Positions 8,535 through 17,411 of a stretch of 49,031 bases of DNA are shown in pieces. Under the pieces are notes generated by a model. That model saw nothing but the letters and a program-made list of their open reading frames with translations, was not told where the DNA came from and made no database searches. The stretch is from Nakamurella sp. (GTDB lineage: Bacteria > Actinomycetota > Actinomycetes > Mycobacteriales > Nakamurellaceae). The DNA is taken from contig JAFIHI010000172.1 in NCBI GenBank assembly GCA_017848755.1, forward strand, positions 1-49,031. The letters run 5' to 3'. The translations under genes and the position numbers were made by a program. The first letter of the stretch is position 1; each line of letters opens with the position of its first letter.

Positions 8535-8611
8535 ACCTGCACGAACTCCTGTCGTCCACGCTCGAGACCGTCGATCTCGAGCTCCACAACGTCGCCCGGG
8601 CACCTCGCGCC
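8531..8611 (-). pseudogene. C-terminal stub of a fumarylacetoacetate-hydrolase-family gene
   Basis: The frame ending at TGA 8531-8533 encodes PGDVVELEIDGLERGRQEFV plus two residues. This is the characteristic C-terminal strand pair of the FAH family. Upstream of about 8602 the similarity to the family stops and the frame runs into the Gfo/Idh stop codon (8635-8637). The stub's stop overlaps the SDR start as ATGA, as intact operon genes do. The FAH family includes 2,4-diketo-3-deoxy-L-fuconate hydrolase, which produces pyruvate and L-lactate. About 22 codons remain out of roughly 280, so the product cannot function. Confidence 0.7.
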
Positions 8612-8634
8612 TGGGGTGGTCCGCCGAGGAAGCC

Positions 8635-9786
8635 TCACCACTGGCCCCCGGCCGCCGCGAGCGAGAGTCGTGGGTCGATGCCTTCGAAGTCGTGAGAGGT
8701 ATACGCCGCCTCGACCAGCGCCATCGTCTTGATCACGTCGTCGACGGCAGTCGGCAGGGTCGGAACCGAGCCTTCGAGATACCGCTGCAGAGCACCCATC
8801 GATCCCATGAAGGCGTCCGGGAACCAACTGCCCTCGAACGGCACGTCCTGCCATGCCACATCCGGATCCTTCCGGGACGGGCCCGGAGTCAAGCCGGCGT
8901 CCGTCCGGGCGATGCGGAGGATATCCGCGCCTCCGGTCGGGTAGTCGAGCAGCAGCCCGAGCTGGAGGAAGATCGCGCCGCGCGTCCCCTCCCACTTGAT
9001 GAAGCTCTGCTCCTGTTCCGGGCCGAAGATATGGTCGTGGTTCGTGTTGATGACGACCCGGAGGTCGCGTCCGCGGTACCGCAGGATGATGTCCGACCGG
9101 GTATTTGCGTAAGCCTTCGAGGGGTGCTTCACCGTTGTCGCAGAGACAGAGTCCGGATCGCCGAGGAACGAGCGCACGAGGTCGAGGTAGTGGACCGAAT
9201 GCATGTTGATCTCGATGCGCGGCAACTTCAAGACTTCCGGGAACAGATACCACGGCTGCATCACGTTGATGCGGAATTCGAAGTCATAGAGCTCGCCGAT
9301 CTCACCGTCGGCTATCAATCTGCGGACGGCGGCAATGTACGGCGCAAACCGCAGTTGGGTGTTCACTGCGGCGACAAGACGCTTTCGCCGGCAGATCTCA
9401 AGCAGGCGGAGCCCGTCATGCAGCGTGTTGCCCAGCGGCTTCTGGATGAGGACCGGCGCGCCGTCGGGAAGGGCTTCGAGCGCCGCGGGGAATTGGTCGG
9501 GCATCAGGGCCAGGTCGTAGACCGCGTCCGCCGGGGCGGCCGCGACGGCATCACCGACCGAGCCGAATACATGGCTGATCCCGTAGGCCTCCGCCAGCGC
9601 CTGTGCCCGGGGCACCACGATGTCTGCGATGCCGAAAAGCGGAAAGTTGGCTTTGCTGTACGCCGGGAGATGGGCGTCCTTCACGATGCCACCGGCACCG
9701 AGCAGGACGATCGGGCGCGGGCTCTTCGGCAGTGCGAGCGTGTATGCGTCGGCCGGATGCATCTCCGGCCGCTCGATCACTGTCAT
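8635..9786 (-). CDS. Gfo/Idh/MocA family oxidoreductase
   Basis: Oxidoreductase of 383 residues. The Rossmann motif is IVLLGAGGIVKDAHL at residues 26-40, the signature lysine is in VLIQKPLG, and the substrate domain carries INMHSVHYLDLVRSFLG with candidate catalytic His residues. The N-terminus is about 20 residues longer than usual. It lies between the permease genes and the SDR gene, where the missing FAH gene would be expected, and its own 3' end abuts the FAH stub, suggesting replacement. It probably acts on a sugar or sugar acid imported by the adjacent transporter. Confidence 0.87.
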   Translation of the reverse strand: MTVIERPEMHPADAYTLALPKSPRPIVLLGAGGIVKDAHLPAYSKANFPLFGIADIVVPRAQALAEAYGISHVFGSVGDAVAAAPADAVYDLALMPDQFPAALEALPDGAPVLIQKPLGNTLHDGLRLLEICRRKRLVAAVNTQLRFAPYIAAVRRLIADGEIGELYDFEFRINVMQPWYLFPEVLKLPRIEINMHSVHYLDLVRSFLGDPDSVSATTVKHPSKAYANTRSDIILRYRGRDLRVVINTNHDHIFGPEQEQSFIKWEGTRGAIFLQLGLLLDYPTGGADILRIARTDAGLTPGPSRKDPDVAWQDVPFEGSWFPDAFMGSMGALQRYLEGSVPTLPTAVDDVIKTMALVEAAYTSHDFEGIDPRLSLAAAGGQW

Positions 9787-9793
9787 CCGGTTT

Positions 9794-10738
9794 TCATCCC
9801 TTCACGGCACCGACGGTTTGACCACGGATGAGGAATCGCTGGGCGGCGATGAAGACAACGAGCAGCGGCAGCATGCTGATAAACGTCGCGAACGCGAGTT
9901 CCGGCATCCACAGCTTCACCGTCAAACCGGCAGCGCTCGTCGGATTGAACAACGGGCTGGCGCCGATGAACTCCTGCAGGCCGATCGACAGCGTTTTGTT
10001 CTGCTGGCTGGAGGTCAGCAGCGTCAACGGCAGGAAGAAGTTCGTCCAGTTAGCCACGAAGCTGAAGAAGGTGACCAGTGCGACAGCCTGCTTCGAGATC
10101 GGCAGCGCGACCCGGAAGAACGTTCCGCCCTCACCGAGCCCGTCGACCCGGGCCGCCTCGACGAGTTCGTGCGGCATGGCCGTCATGAAGTGGATGTAGG
10201 ACAGGTACACGCCGAACGGAAAGAAGCCCATGAGAACCGCGACCGGCCACAGCTGCCCGACCGCGCCGATCGCGTCGACCTGCAGGAAGATCGGGATCAC
10301 CAGCACCGTGTTCGGCATCGCCATCGCAATCAGGGTGACGATCAGCCAGAATCGTCGCCCCCTCCAACGGAGCCTGGCCATGGCGAAACCGGCCGGTAGG
10401 GCCGTGACCACGGCCAAGACGGCGCCGCTGACCGACACGATCACCGAGTTCAGCAGCCAGCGCTGAAAGAGTCCACCACCGCGCGGCCCATAGGCGGTGA
10501 GCGTCTTCCAGTTGTCGATGGCGTGTTGGATGCTCACGCCCGCCAGGCCGAGGAATCCGTCCGTGCCTTCCTGGACCCCCGTCTGGCTCCGGAATGCCAT
10601 GGCGACGAACCCGATGATCGGGTACAGGACCAGCGCGGCGGCGATCACCATCACCGCGACACGCGCCGTGCGGCCCGCGGACCAGGGACGCTGCACGACG
10701 TGGGCGCGATGCTGGGTGACCACGTCGGGCGCGCTCAC
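9794..10738 (-). CDS. Sugar ABC transporter permease, MalG type
   Basis: Inner-membrane permease of 314 residues for a carbohydrate uptake ABC system. About six hydrophobic segments are visible, starting with VAVMVIAAALVLYPIIGFVAM. The ATPase-docking EAA loop reads ELVEAARVDGLGEGGTFFRVA. GTG 10738 overlaps the upstream permease stop as GTGA and has GGAGG at suitable spacing, so I prefer it to the longer open frame. The partner permease and binding protein precede it. No ATPase gene is present in the cluster. Confidence 0.9.
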   Translation of the reverse strand: MSAPDVVTQHRAHVVQRPWSAGRTARVAVMVIAAALVLYPIIGFVAMAFRSQTGVQEGTDGFLGLAGVSIQHAIDNWKTLTAYGPRGGGLFQRWLLNSVIVSVSGAVLAVVTALPAGFAMARLRWRGRRFWLIVTLIAMAMPNTVLVIPIFLQVDAIGAVGQLWPVAVLMGFFPFGVYLSYIHFMTAMPHELVEAARVDGLGEGGTFFRVALPISKQAVALVTFFSFVANWTNFFLPLTLLTSSQQNKTLSIGLQEFIGASPLFNPTSAAGLTVKLWMPELAFATFISMLPLLVVFIAAQRFLIRGQTVGAVKG

Positions 10739-11691
10739 CGCGCCTCCTTCTCGCCGAACAGCCCGCTCCGGAACACCGTCAGCACGCCGATGGCCAGGGT
10801 GACGACCAGCAGGATGACCGACATTGCCGCCGCCGCAGGAAGATTCCGGTTGGTGAACGCGAACGCGAACGTCAGCTGCGTCGGCGTGTACTCCGTCTGC
10901 ATCGCTCCGGCCGACACCTGTTGCAGCAAATAAGGTTCCATGAACAGCTGAAAGCCGTAGGCGATGTTCATCAACGCGGCATACCCGATCCACGGCCGGA
11001 TCATCGGGAGCTTGACGTGCCATGCGACCTGCCAGGCATTCGCCCCGTCCAGGCTCCCCGCCTCGAAGACCTCCTCCGGCAGGCCGTTCAGGCCGCCGTT
11101 GACGATGACGACCCACGTACCGACACCCTGGAAGAACAACATCGCGGCGAGGATGAACGGAACGTTGAACGGGTTGGTCGCGTCCTTGATCGTCGTCTCA
11201 CCGAGGGTCGTCCACAGCCAACTGATCGGCGAGATCGACGGGTTGATCAGGTAGACCCACAGCATGAAGTTGGCGATGCCGCTCAGCGCGCCCGGGATGT
11301 AGTACACGAAACGCATGACGGAACCGAACCGGCCCGGGCTCGCGTGGATGAGCAGCGCAAGTCCGATGACGCCGATCAGCATGATCGGCAGCCAGACGGC
11401 CATGACGATGCCGATGTTCTTGAACGTGTCCCAGAACCGGTAGTCGGTCACGGCGCTCTTGTACGCGTCCAGGCCGCCGAAACCGCCCTGTGGCCGCAGA
11501 ATCGTCGACGGCTTCTGCAGAGACTTCCAGACCGCGAAGACGATCGGAATCGCCGCAGCGGCGAGGAACAGCAGGATGTAGGGCGCACTGAGCAGCCAGC
11601 CACCGACGGTCTCGCGTGAGGAGAGCCGATGCCGCCGTCCGCGCGGTCTGACGGCCGGTGCTACGGCCGGCAGGGTCGTCGTGGCGGTCAT
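10735..11691 (-). CDS. Sugar ABC transporter permease, MalF type
   Basis: Inner-membrane permease of 318 residues, partner of the following MalG-type protein. Hydrophobic segments include GGWLLSAPYILLFLAAAAIP and the C-terminal SVILLVVTLAIGVLTV. The EAA loop EEVFEAGSLDGANAWQVAWH is intact, with the usual Gly and neighbouring acidic residues. It is separated from the binding-protein gene by 37 bp and overlaps the next permease by 4 bp. By context it should import an L-fucose-like 6-deoxyhexose or oligosaccharide (inference). Confidence 0.9.
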   Translation of the reverse strand: MTATTTLPAVAPAVRPRGRRHRLSSRETVGGWLLSAPYILLFLAAAAIPIVFAVWKSLQKPSTILRPQGGFGGLDAYKSAVTDYRFWDTFKNIGIVMAVWLPIMLIGVIGLALLIHASPGRFGSVMRFVYYIPGALSGIANFMLWVYLINPSISPISWLWTTLGETTIKDATNPFNVPFILAAMLFFQGVGTWVVIVNGGLNGLPEEVFEAGSLDGANAWQVAWHVKLPMIRPWIGYAALMNIAYGFQLFMEPYLLQQVSAGAMQTEYTPTQLTFAFAFTNRNLPAAAAMSVILLVVTLAIGVLTVFRSGLFGEKEAR

Positions 11692-11728
11692 GGTCTCCTC
11701 ACGCGAGATGTCAATGGCACGAACGGTA

Positions 11729-13126
11729 CTAGCCGGCCGAGATGGTGTACCCGATCGACTTGGCCTGGTCGGTCAATGTCGAGAAGAACTTGGTCAGCGC
11801 GGCGGACATCGTTCCGCCGGACGTCAGCGTGGTCGGGACCGTCTGGGTCCAGATGTTGCCGGTGTCGTAAAGCATGTACTGGTACGGCGCCACCGCCGCC
11901 AGGGACGCCTTGAACGCCGCCTTCAACTGATCGAGGTTGCTGTAGTAGCCGTCGGTGCCGAACTTCGCCAGCCACGGATCCTGGTCGGGGCCGTAGGCCG
12001 GTAGGCCGGTCGACAGATCCACCTGCCACGCCGGATCGGTCGCAACGAACTTCATGAAGGTGATGGTGTTCTCCTTCTCCTTGCCCGTCACGTGGGAGGA
12101 CATGCCCCACAGCCCGCCGCCCTCGTCACCCATCGACGGCTTGCCGTCCCAGGTCAGCGGGTCCGATGCGGTCCAGTTGCCGGCCGGCACCTTCCAAGTG
12201 GCCTGCAGCAGGTAACTGCCATACCACAGGGCTCCTGGCGTCATGACCAAGTTGGCCGAGGCCTTCACCGCGTCCGCGTCGAAAACCCCCAGCGGGCTGA
12301 GCGCCTTCGCCTGGTACGCCTGGTCAAGGAGCTGCCCTATCTTCGTGCAGTTCGGATTCTGCGGATTGAGCACGATCTCGGTTTCCGATTTCGGGCTGTT
12401 CGTCGGGCAGTTCGCCGCCTGCAGGTAGCGGTTCACGGCATAGGCATCGCCCAGGAACCCGCTGATCTTGCCCGGATGGTCCTTAGCGATCTTGATCGCC
12501 AACGTGAAGTAGTCCTCCCAGGACTTGGGCACCGTGTAGTTGTTGTCCTTGAAGAACTTCGCGTCGTACCAGAAGACGTCCGGCGCCGCGTCGTTGCGCA
12601 GGCAACGGATCTGGCCGCCGATGTTGCAGAAGGAGATCGTTGCCGGGTCATAGCCCTTGATGACGTCCGCCAACTCTGGCACCGCCGACAGATTCGCGGC
12701 GTAGTTGCTCTGCGAACTGGTCGCCCAGGCGATGTCGTCGTTCGAGGTGAAGAAGATCGCGTCCGGCCAACCCGAGCCCGCGGCGTCGAAATTCGCGAAC
12801 GCCTGCTTCGTGCTCTGGCCGCCGATGGTTCCGTCGTTCTGGACCATCTTGACCGGAATCTCGGGGTGTGCCTTCTCGAACGCCTGAACCGCCGGGACGC
12901 GAGGCGCGTCGACCCACACGGTGATACCACCGCCGGAGCCGGACGCTCCCGATCCGCCTCCGCTGGTGTCGGCCGCACTCGTGGATCCTGCCGAACTGGA
13001 TGAGCTGGAACTGCCGCTGGCCGCTCCGCCGGAGGAGGAACACCCCGTCAGCAGGAGTGCTGCAACCGCGACTACTGCGGTGGCCCCGCTCGTAAGCAGG
13101 CGCGTCCGCGCCCGTGATGTCGACAT
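11729..13126 (-). CDS. Sugar-binding lipoprotein of ABC transporter (family 1 SBP)
   Basis: Extracellular solute-binding protein of 465 residues. ATG 13126 is preceded by AAGGAG. The product begins with a basic N-terminus, a hydrophobic core and the lipobox LTGC, then a Ser/Gly linker of about 50 residues tethers the binding domain. The fold starts ITVWVDAPRVPAVQAFEKAH, typical of carbohydrate SBPs, and there are paired Cys (ISFCNIGGQIRCLRN). It is the first gene of the transporter/mutarotase operon and sits downstream of a promoter carrying two AAACGTT operators and a shared ATCTGATGA-type site. Confidence 0.92.
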   Translation of the reverse strand: MSTSRARTRLLTSGATAVVAVAALLLTGCSSSGGAASGSSSSSSSAGSTSAADTSGGGSGASGSGGGITVWVDAPRVPAVQAFEKAHPEIPVKMVQNDGTIGGQSTKQAFANFDAAGSGWPDAIFFTSNDDIAWATSSQSNYAANLSAVPELADVIKGYDPATISFCNIGGQIRCLRNDAAPDVFWYDAKFFKDNNYTVPKSWEDYFTLAIKIAKDHPGKISGFLGDAYAVNRYLQAANCPTNSPKSETEIVLNPQNPNCTKIGQLLDQAYQAKALSPLGVFDADAVKASANLVMTPGALWYGSYLLQATWKVPAGNWTASDPLTWDGKPSMGDEGGGLWGMSSHVTGKEKENTITFMKFVATDPAWQVDLSTGLPAYGPDQDPWLAKFGTDGYYSNLDQLKAAFKASLAAVAPYQYMLYDTGNIWTQTVPTTLTSGGTMSAALTKFFSTLTDQAKSIGYTISAG

Positions 13127-13198
13127 GGACACTCCTTGGAAGGTTCGGTGCAGCGGGCTCCTCTGCCCGGCTGCTGGATGGCCGCGCACCGCGCGTTG

Positions 13199-13252
13199 TC
13201 AAACGTTAAGCCCTGCCGACGTCGCTAGTCAAACGTTTACGCACCGATTTTA
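13199..13252 (-). promoter_or_regulatory. Promoter with two LacI-type half-palindromic operators
   Basis: TCAAACGTTAAG (13199-13210) and TCAAACGTTTAC (13229-13240) are spaced exactly 30 bp, about three helical turns. Each has the central CG typical of LacI-family sites. A minus-strand TAAAAT (forward 13247-13252) could be the -10 box, which would place both sites just downstream as repressor roadblocks for the binding-protein operon. The regulator is not proven. The LacI protein at 17408-18445 is one candidate. Confidence 0.55.
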
Positions 13253-13267
13253 TGACGATTTCGCATC

Positions 13268-13285
13268 GATACATCTGATGACTAG
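13268..13285. promoter_or_regulatory. Shared ATCTGATGA-type operator, site 1
   Basis: GATACATCTGATGACTAG lies between the binding-protein promoter and the lactonase stop. Related sequences occur at 17341-17356, 17394-17411, 21411-21426 and 24112-24129, each at a promoter of this cluster. Either GntR/FCD regulator (14239 or 21518) is a candidate binder. Confidence 0.5.
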
Positions 13286-13310
13286 CGCCGAGGAAGTTCG
13301 CTGCTGACCG

Positions 13311-14174
13311 TCATCCGGTTTGTCCTACCCGCGCTGTGTCGATGCCGTAGAAGTCGATCGCGCTTCCGGCCAGGATCCATTCCCGGTCGGCCGGATCGAG
13401 GTCCGCGAAGACCACCTGGAGGCCGTCCCATACCCGGTCGTAGTCCCCGGCGAGCATCGAGATCGGCCAGTCGCCGCCGTACATCAGGCGCTTCGGGCCG
13501 AAGACCTCCATTGCGCGATCGAAGAAGGGCCGGATCATGTCGGGCGTCCAGGAGGCAGGATCACCGACCGCCGCATAGAGCCCCGACACCTTCGCGTAGA
13601 CCTTCGGGTTCTCCGCTGCTCGAGCGATGAGGCTCCACCACGGCTCCGGGTCGTCGGCACCGATCGGGGGCTTGTTGAGGTGGTCGATGACCATCTTCAG
13701 ATCCGGGTGCCGCTCGGAGAGGGTCGACACATGCCGGAGATGCTCCGGCAACACACCGACAACGTCGAAGGTGACGCCCGCAGCCTCCAGCAGGCCGAGC
13801 CCCTCGTCGAACGCCGGTCGCACGAGCCAATCGACGTCCGGGCGGGTGTGGATGAGGTTCCGGTAGCCGACGATCCGCGGCTCCGCCCGATGCCGGTCGA
13901 GGCCCCGCGCCGCTGCCGCGGGGTCGTGCAACGGAACGTAGCCGACGATCGCGACGACCTCCGGATGCGCATTCGCCGTCTCGATCATGAAGTCGGTGTC
14001 GGCGTCGTTGTCCGCCGACTGGACCATCACCGTTCCGGTGATCCCGTTGCGAGCAAGGTGCGGGGACAACTCGTCCCACAGGATCGGCCGGTTCAGCGGG
14101 TCATCGCCGACCAGCCAGTCGTACTCGACCACCCTCGGGTCCCACGCGTGCTGGTGGGCGTCGATCACCGTCAT
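13311..14174 (-). CDS. Amidohydrolase-family lactonase (L-fuconolactonase type)
   Basis: TIM-barrel amidohydrolase of 287 residues (COG3618-like). The metal-binding HxH is at the N-terminus (DAHQHAWD), the central His is in VIDHLNKPPIG, and the C-terminal Asp is in MYGGDWPISML. This subfamily opens sugar lactones such as L-fucono- or L-rhamnono-lactone. The start has GAGGAGG at good spacing. It is divergent from the FCD regulator gene (64 bp apart). By context it hydrolyses L-fuconolactone made by the fucose dehydrogenase and passes L-fuconate to the dehydratase at 14995-16299. Confidence 0.85.
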   Translation of the reverse strand: MTVIDAHQHAWDPRVVEYDWLVGDDPLNRPILWDELSPHLARNGITGTVMVQSADNDADTDFMIETANAHPEVVAIVGYVPLHDPAAAARGLDRHRAEPRIVGYRNLIHTRPDVDWLVRPAFDEGLGLLEAAGVTFDVVGVLPEHLRHVSTLSERHPDLKMVIDHLNKPPIGADDPEPWWSLIARAAENPKVYAKVSGLYAAVGDPASWTPDMIRPFFDRAMEVFGPKRLMYGGDWPISMLAGDYDRVWDGLQVVFADLDPADREWILAGSAIDFYGIDTARVGQTG

Positions 14175-14238
14175 CTGTTCCTCCTCGGTCCGCGAGCCGT
14201 GCGCCCTGGCACGAGCGCCCGCTCTTTACACTGCATGC

Positions 14239-14979
14239 ATGGCCAGCGCCCCGTCGACAAGTCCGAGACAGTCGCAGGCCGATATCGTCATCGAGGGCAT
14301 CAAGGCAATGATCATGTCCGGGCGCCTCGGCCCGGGTGCCCGCCTTCCGATCGAGAAGGACCTCGCCGCCGAACTCGGGGTCTCTCGCGGCCCGCTTCGC
14401 GAGGGGGTCAGGGCGCTCGCAATCCTCGGAATCCTCGAGACGCGACAGGGCGACGGGACGTACCTGACGGACCTGGACCCACTGCAACTCCTGGGCCCGC
14501 TCAGCTTCCTCGCCGACCTCCAACTTCCGTCGAACGCCGGGCACCTGCTGGCGGTCCGGCGCGTACTCGAAACGGAGACCGTTGCACAAGCCGCCCTCAA
14601 GATGACCGACGCGGAGCTGGACGAGGCCGAGCGGATCCTTGAGAGCGTCGCCGAGATGGCCGAAGGCGAGCTCACGCAGGCCGATCTGGAGGCCTTCATC
14701 GAGGCGGACGCGCAGTTCCACCGGCTGATCGCTCGCGCGAGCGGAAATCCCGCGCTGGCAGCGATGATCGAGTCGCTCGTCGGTCGCACCTACCGGGCGC
14801 GCCTGTGGCGGGCGATCCGCGAGCGCGGTGCGGTGAGTTCGACCCAGGCGCAGCACAGCGCGATCCTCACAGAACTCCGGCGTCGCGACCCGGAACGAGC
14901 GAAGATCCGGATGGCAATACACCTGCTTGGCGTCCAGGACTACGCCGACAGCCATCCGAACGGTGACGCCGACTCCTGA
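14239..14979 (+). CDS. GntR-family regulator, FCD (FadR) subfamily
   Basis: Transcription factor of 246 residues. The winged helix spans about residues 15-75 (IKAMIMSGRLGPGARLP, then the recognition helix region GVSRGPLREGVRAL). It is followed by an all-helical FCD effector domain with metal-ligand candidates Asp and His in EADAQFHRLIARASGN. It is the only plus-strand gene in the catabolic island, so probably a local regulator. ATG 14239 has TACACT at 14227-14232, 6 nt upstream, and no Shine-Dalgarno, suggesting a leaderless mRNA. A sugar acid of the fucose pathway is a plausible effector (inference). Confidence 0.88.
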   Translation: MASAPSTSPRQSQADIVIEGIKAMIMSGRLGPGARLPIEKDLAAELGVSRGPLREGVRALAILGILETRQGDGTYLTDLDPLQLLGPLSFLADLQLPSNAGHLLAVRRVLETETVAQAALKMTDAELDEAERILESVAEMAEGELTQADLEAFIEADAQFHRLIARASGNPALAAMIESLVGRTYRARLWRAIRERGAVSSTQAQHSAILTELRRRDPERAKIRMAIHLLGVQDYADSHPNGDADS

Positions 14980-14994
14980 TAGCGCCGTGTCGCC

Positions 14995-16299
14995 TCAGCA
15001 TTGCGCTGCCCAGTAACTGCCGGACGGGTACTCATATTCGACAACCGATTGCTCATGCATGGCAGCGCTGTACCCGGGGGACTGGGGCAGCCGATAGTGA
15101 CCGTTCTCGACGACGCACGGATCGACAAAATGCTCGTGGAGATGGTCGACGAACTCGGTTACCCGCCCGTCCAGCGAGCCCGAGATCGCGACGAAGTCGA
15201 CGATGGACAGGTGTTGGACGAGCTCACAGAGGCCGACCCCGCCGGCATGCGGGCACACCGGGACACCGAACTTCGCCGCCAGGAGATAGACCGCCATGAT
15301 CTCGTTGATGCTCGCGAGCCGCGCGGAGTCGAGCTGGCAGTAGTCGATCGCTTCTGCCTGGAACATCTGCTTGAACAGGACCCGGTTCATGCCGTGCTCA
15401 CCGGTGGCGACGCCGATCGGCGACACCGCGCGGCGGATCGCGGCGTGGCCGAGGATGTCGTCAGGGCTCGTCGGCTCCTCGATCCACAACGGCCTGAACT
15501 CGGCGAGTCGGCTCACCCATTCGATCGCCTGCGGTACGTCCCACACCTGATTCGCGTCGATCATGAGGTTGGCATCCCACCCGATCACCTCTCGGGCGAT
15601 CGCCAGCCGCCGGATGTCGTCGTCCACGCTGGCGCCGACCTTCAGCTTGACATGCCGGTACCCCTGGTCAACCGCCTCGGTGAGCAGCCTACGGAGTTTG
15701 TCGTCGCTGTAGCCGAGCCATCCGGCACTCGTCGTGTAGCAGGGGTAGCCTCCGCGTGCCTGAAGGTCGCGGATCCGCTCCATCCGCCCCGGCCGGGCGT
15801 GCTTCAAGATCTGCAGTGCCTCGTCGCGCGTGAGCGCGTCGGACAGATACCGCAGGTCAAGGATGTCGACGAACTCCTCCGGCTCCATTTCCGTCAGCAA
15901 GCGCCACAGCGGCTTTCCGGCCCGCCGGGCGGCCAGGTCCCACACGGCGTTCATGACGGCCGCCATCGCGAGGTGGACGACACCCTTCTCGGGACCGAGC
16001 CAGCGTAGTTGCGAATCCGATGCCAGCTCCCGGTAGATCCCACCGAGGTCCGTGGTCAGCGCGTCGACGTCGCGGCCGATGAGCGGCAGTGCGCGCTGCC
16101 GGGAGGTTTCTGTGACGACGTCGTTACCGCGGCCGATCGTGAAGGTAAACCCGTGGCCAGCGAGCCCCGGCTCGTCGGTTTCCAGAACCACGTAGGAGGC
16201 GGAATAGTCGCCGTCCTTGTTCATCGCGTCGGATCCATCGAGCGTCTTCGAGGTCGGGAAGCGGACATCGTGGACACGGACTGTGGTGATGGTGGGCAT
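14995..16299 (-). CDS. fucD: L-fuconate dehydratase, enolase superfamily
   Basis: Dehydrates L-fuconate to 2-keto-3-deoxy-L-fuconate, 434 residues, full family length. The specificity hallmark [17 protein letters not shown] is at the N-terminus. The catalytic set is complete: Lys218 and Lys220 in HVKLKVG, Asp248 in MIDANQVWD, Glu274 in [10 protein letters not shown], Glu301 in ATGEHG and His351 in [11 protein letters not shown]. These positions match those I recall for characterised FucD. AAAGG lies upstream of ATG 16299. It follows the AKR gene by 30 bp in the same operon. This is the strongest anchor for calling the island an L-fucose pathway. Confidence 0.93.
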   Translation of the reverse strand: MPTITTVRVHDVRFPTSKTLDGSDAMNKDGDYSASYVVLETDEPGLAGHGFTFTIGRGNDVVTETSRQRALPLIGRDVDALTTDLGGIYRELASDSQLRWLGPEKGVVHLAMAAVMNAVWDLAARRAGKPLWRLLTEMEPEEFVDILDLRYLSDALTRDEALQILKHARPGRMERIRDLQARGGYPCYTTSAGWLGYSDDKLRRLLTEAVDQGYRHVKLKVGASVDDDIRRLAIAREVIGWDANLMIDANQVWDVPQAIEWVSRLAEFRPLWIEEPTSPDDILGHAAIRRAVSPIGVATGEHGMNRVLFKQMFQAEAIDYCQLDSARLASINEIMAVYLLAAKFGVPVCPHAGGVGLCELVQHLSIVDFVAISGSLDGRVTEFVDHLHEHFVDPCVVENGHYRLPQSPGYSAAMHEQSVVEYEYPSGSYWAAQC

Positions 16300-16329
16300 C
16301 GGGACCTTTCGGCGTCGACGTGGAAGTGT

Positions 16330-17298
16330 TTACAGACGGACGAGGCCCTCGGCGGCGAGGTCGGTCCACAGGTCGCCGGGCACCGACGCCGTCATCCGCC
16401 GGGCGGCGGACTCGACCTGGTCGGCGTTGCGCAGACCGATCACGACGCACGCCACGGCCGGGTTCCGCAGCGGGAACTGCGTGGCGGCGATCGACAGCGT
16501 GGTCCCGTGTGCCTCACAGATCGCCGCGATCCGCCGGGCCCGCTCGATGAGCTCGGGCGGGGCGTCCGCGTAGTCATACTTCGCCGTGTCCGGGACAGTG
16601 TCCCGGCTGAGCAGCCCGGAGTTGTAGATGCCGGCATCGACCACCGCGACGCCGCGCTCCGCCGCGGCGGGCAGCAGGTCGTCCAGGGCGCGTTGGTCGA
16701 GCAACGAGTAGCGCCCCGCGACCATGACGACGTCCACATCCGTTGTCCGGACGAACTCGGTGAGCATCGCGGACTGGTTCATCCCGGCGCCGATGGCTTT
16801 CACGACCCCCTGCTCGCGGAGCTCGAGGAGCGCACCGATCCCGGTGGTCGACGCCGACTCCCAATGGTCATCCGGATCGTGCAGGAAGGCGATGTCGAGG
16901 TAGTCGGTGCCGAGCCTGCCGAGCGATTCCTCGACGGAACGGAGCACTGCGTCGCGCGAGAAGTCGAAGCGGCGGCGGAACAGTGCCGGCACCGCGAAGC
17001 CCCCGTCGTCCATGCGGTCCGCGGTCGCCGGGCTCGGGTCGAGCACCCTACCTACCTTCGTCGAGAGCACGTACTCGCCACGCGGGCGCCCGGCAAGACC
17101 TGAGCCGATCCGTCGCTCCGACAGGCCGAGACCATAGTGCGGCGCGGTGTCGAAATACCGCACCCCCTGATCCCACGCGGCATCAATGGCTGCCATGGCA
17201 TCGTCATCGCTCGTCTCCCGGTACAGGTTGCCGAGTTGCGCACCACCGAACCCGAGCAACGTCGGCGCGACGCCGCGAAACTCCGAACTTCTCCGCAT
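16330..17298 (-). CDS. Aldo/keto reductase, probable L-fucose dehydrogenase
   Basis: NAD(P)-dependent aldo/keto reductase of 322 residues. The catalytic residues are visible: Asp in YFDTAPHYGLG with its Tyr, Lys in STKVGRVL, and His in IAFLHDPDDHWE. The HYG...SERRIG pattern resembles D-threo-aldose/L-galactose/L-fucose 1-dehydrogenases, which convert L-fucose to its lactone. ATG 17298 is preceded by AAGGAGG, and the longer open frame upstream runs through the promoter. It is the first gene of the AKR-fucD operon, behind two ATCTGATGA-type sites. Confidence 0.88.
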   Translation of the reverse strand: MRRSSEFRGVAPTLLGFGGAQLGNLYRETSDDDAMAAIDAAWDQGVRYFDTAPHYGLGLSERRIGSGLAGRPRGEYVLSTKVGRVLDPSPATADRMDDGGFAVPALFRRRFDFSRDAVLRSVEESLGRLGTDYLDIAFLHDPDDHWESASTTGIGALLELREQGVVKAIGAGMNQSAMLTEFVRTTDVDVVMVAGRYSLLDQRALDDLLPAAAERGVAVVDAGIYNSGLLSRDTVPDTAKYDYADAPPELIERARRIAAICEAHGTTLSIAATQFPLRNPAVACVVIGLRNADQVESAARRMTASVPGDLWTDLAAEGLVRL

Positions 17299-17340
17299 GG
17301 AGCGATCCTCCTTCACGGTCGACGACCGTGACGTGCCCGA

Positions 17341-17411
17341 AATCATCAGATCAATTCCCGCTGAGCTTACGGTGCGCGAGCCGTCAGAGCAACGATAGAT
17401 CTGATGATCAC
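17341..17411. promoter_or_regulatory. AKR-fucD promoter region with two shared operator-like sites
   Basis: AATCATCAGATCAATT at 17341-17356 (reverse of AATTGATCTGATGATT) and GATAGATCTGATGATCAC at 17394-17411 are the best copies of the motif shared by five sites in the island. The second overlaps the lacI stop codon. The only start downstream on the minus strand is the AKR at 17298, so these sites probably control AKR and fucD. Confidence 0.55.

Noticed and set aside
13250..13256. TATGACG at the sugar-binding-protein promoter as another dispersed motif copy
   Set aside because: The context TTTTATGACGATTTCG does not fit the extended consensus and overlaps the AT-rich promoter, so I did not count it.
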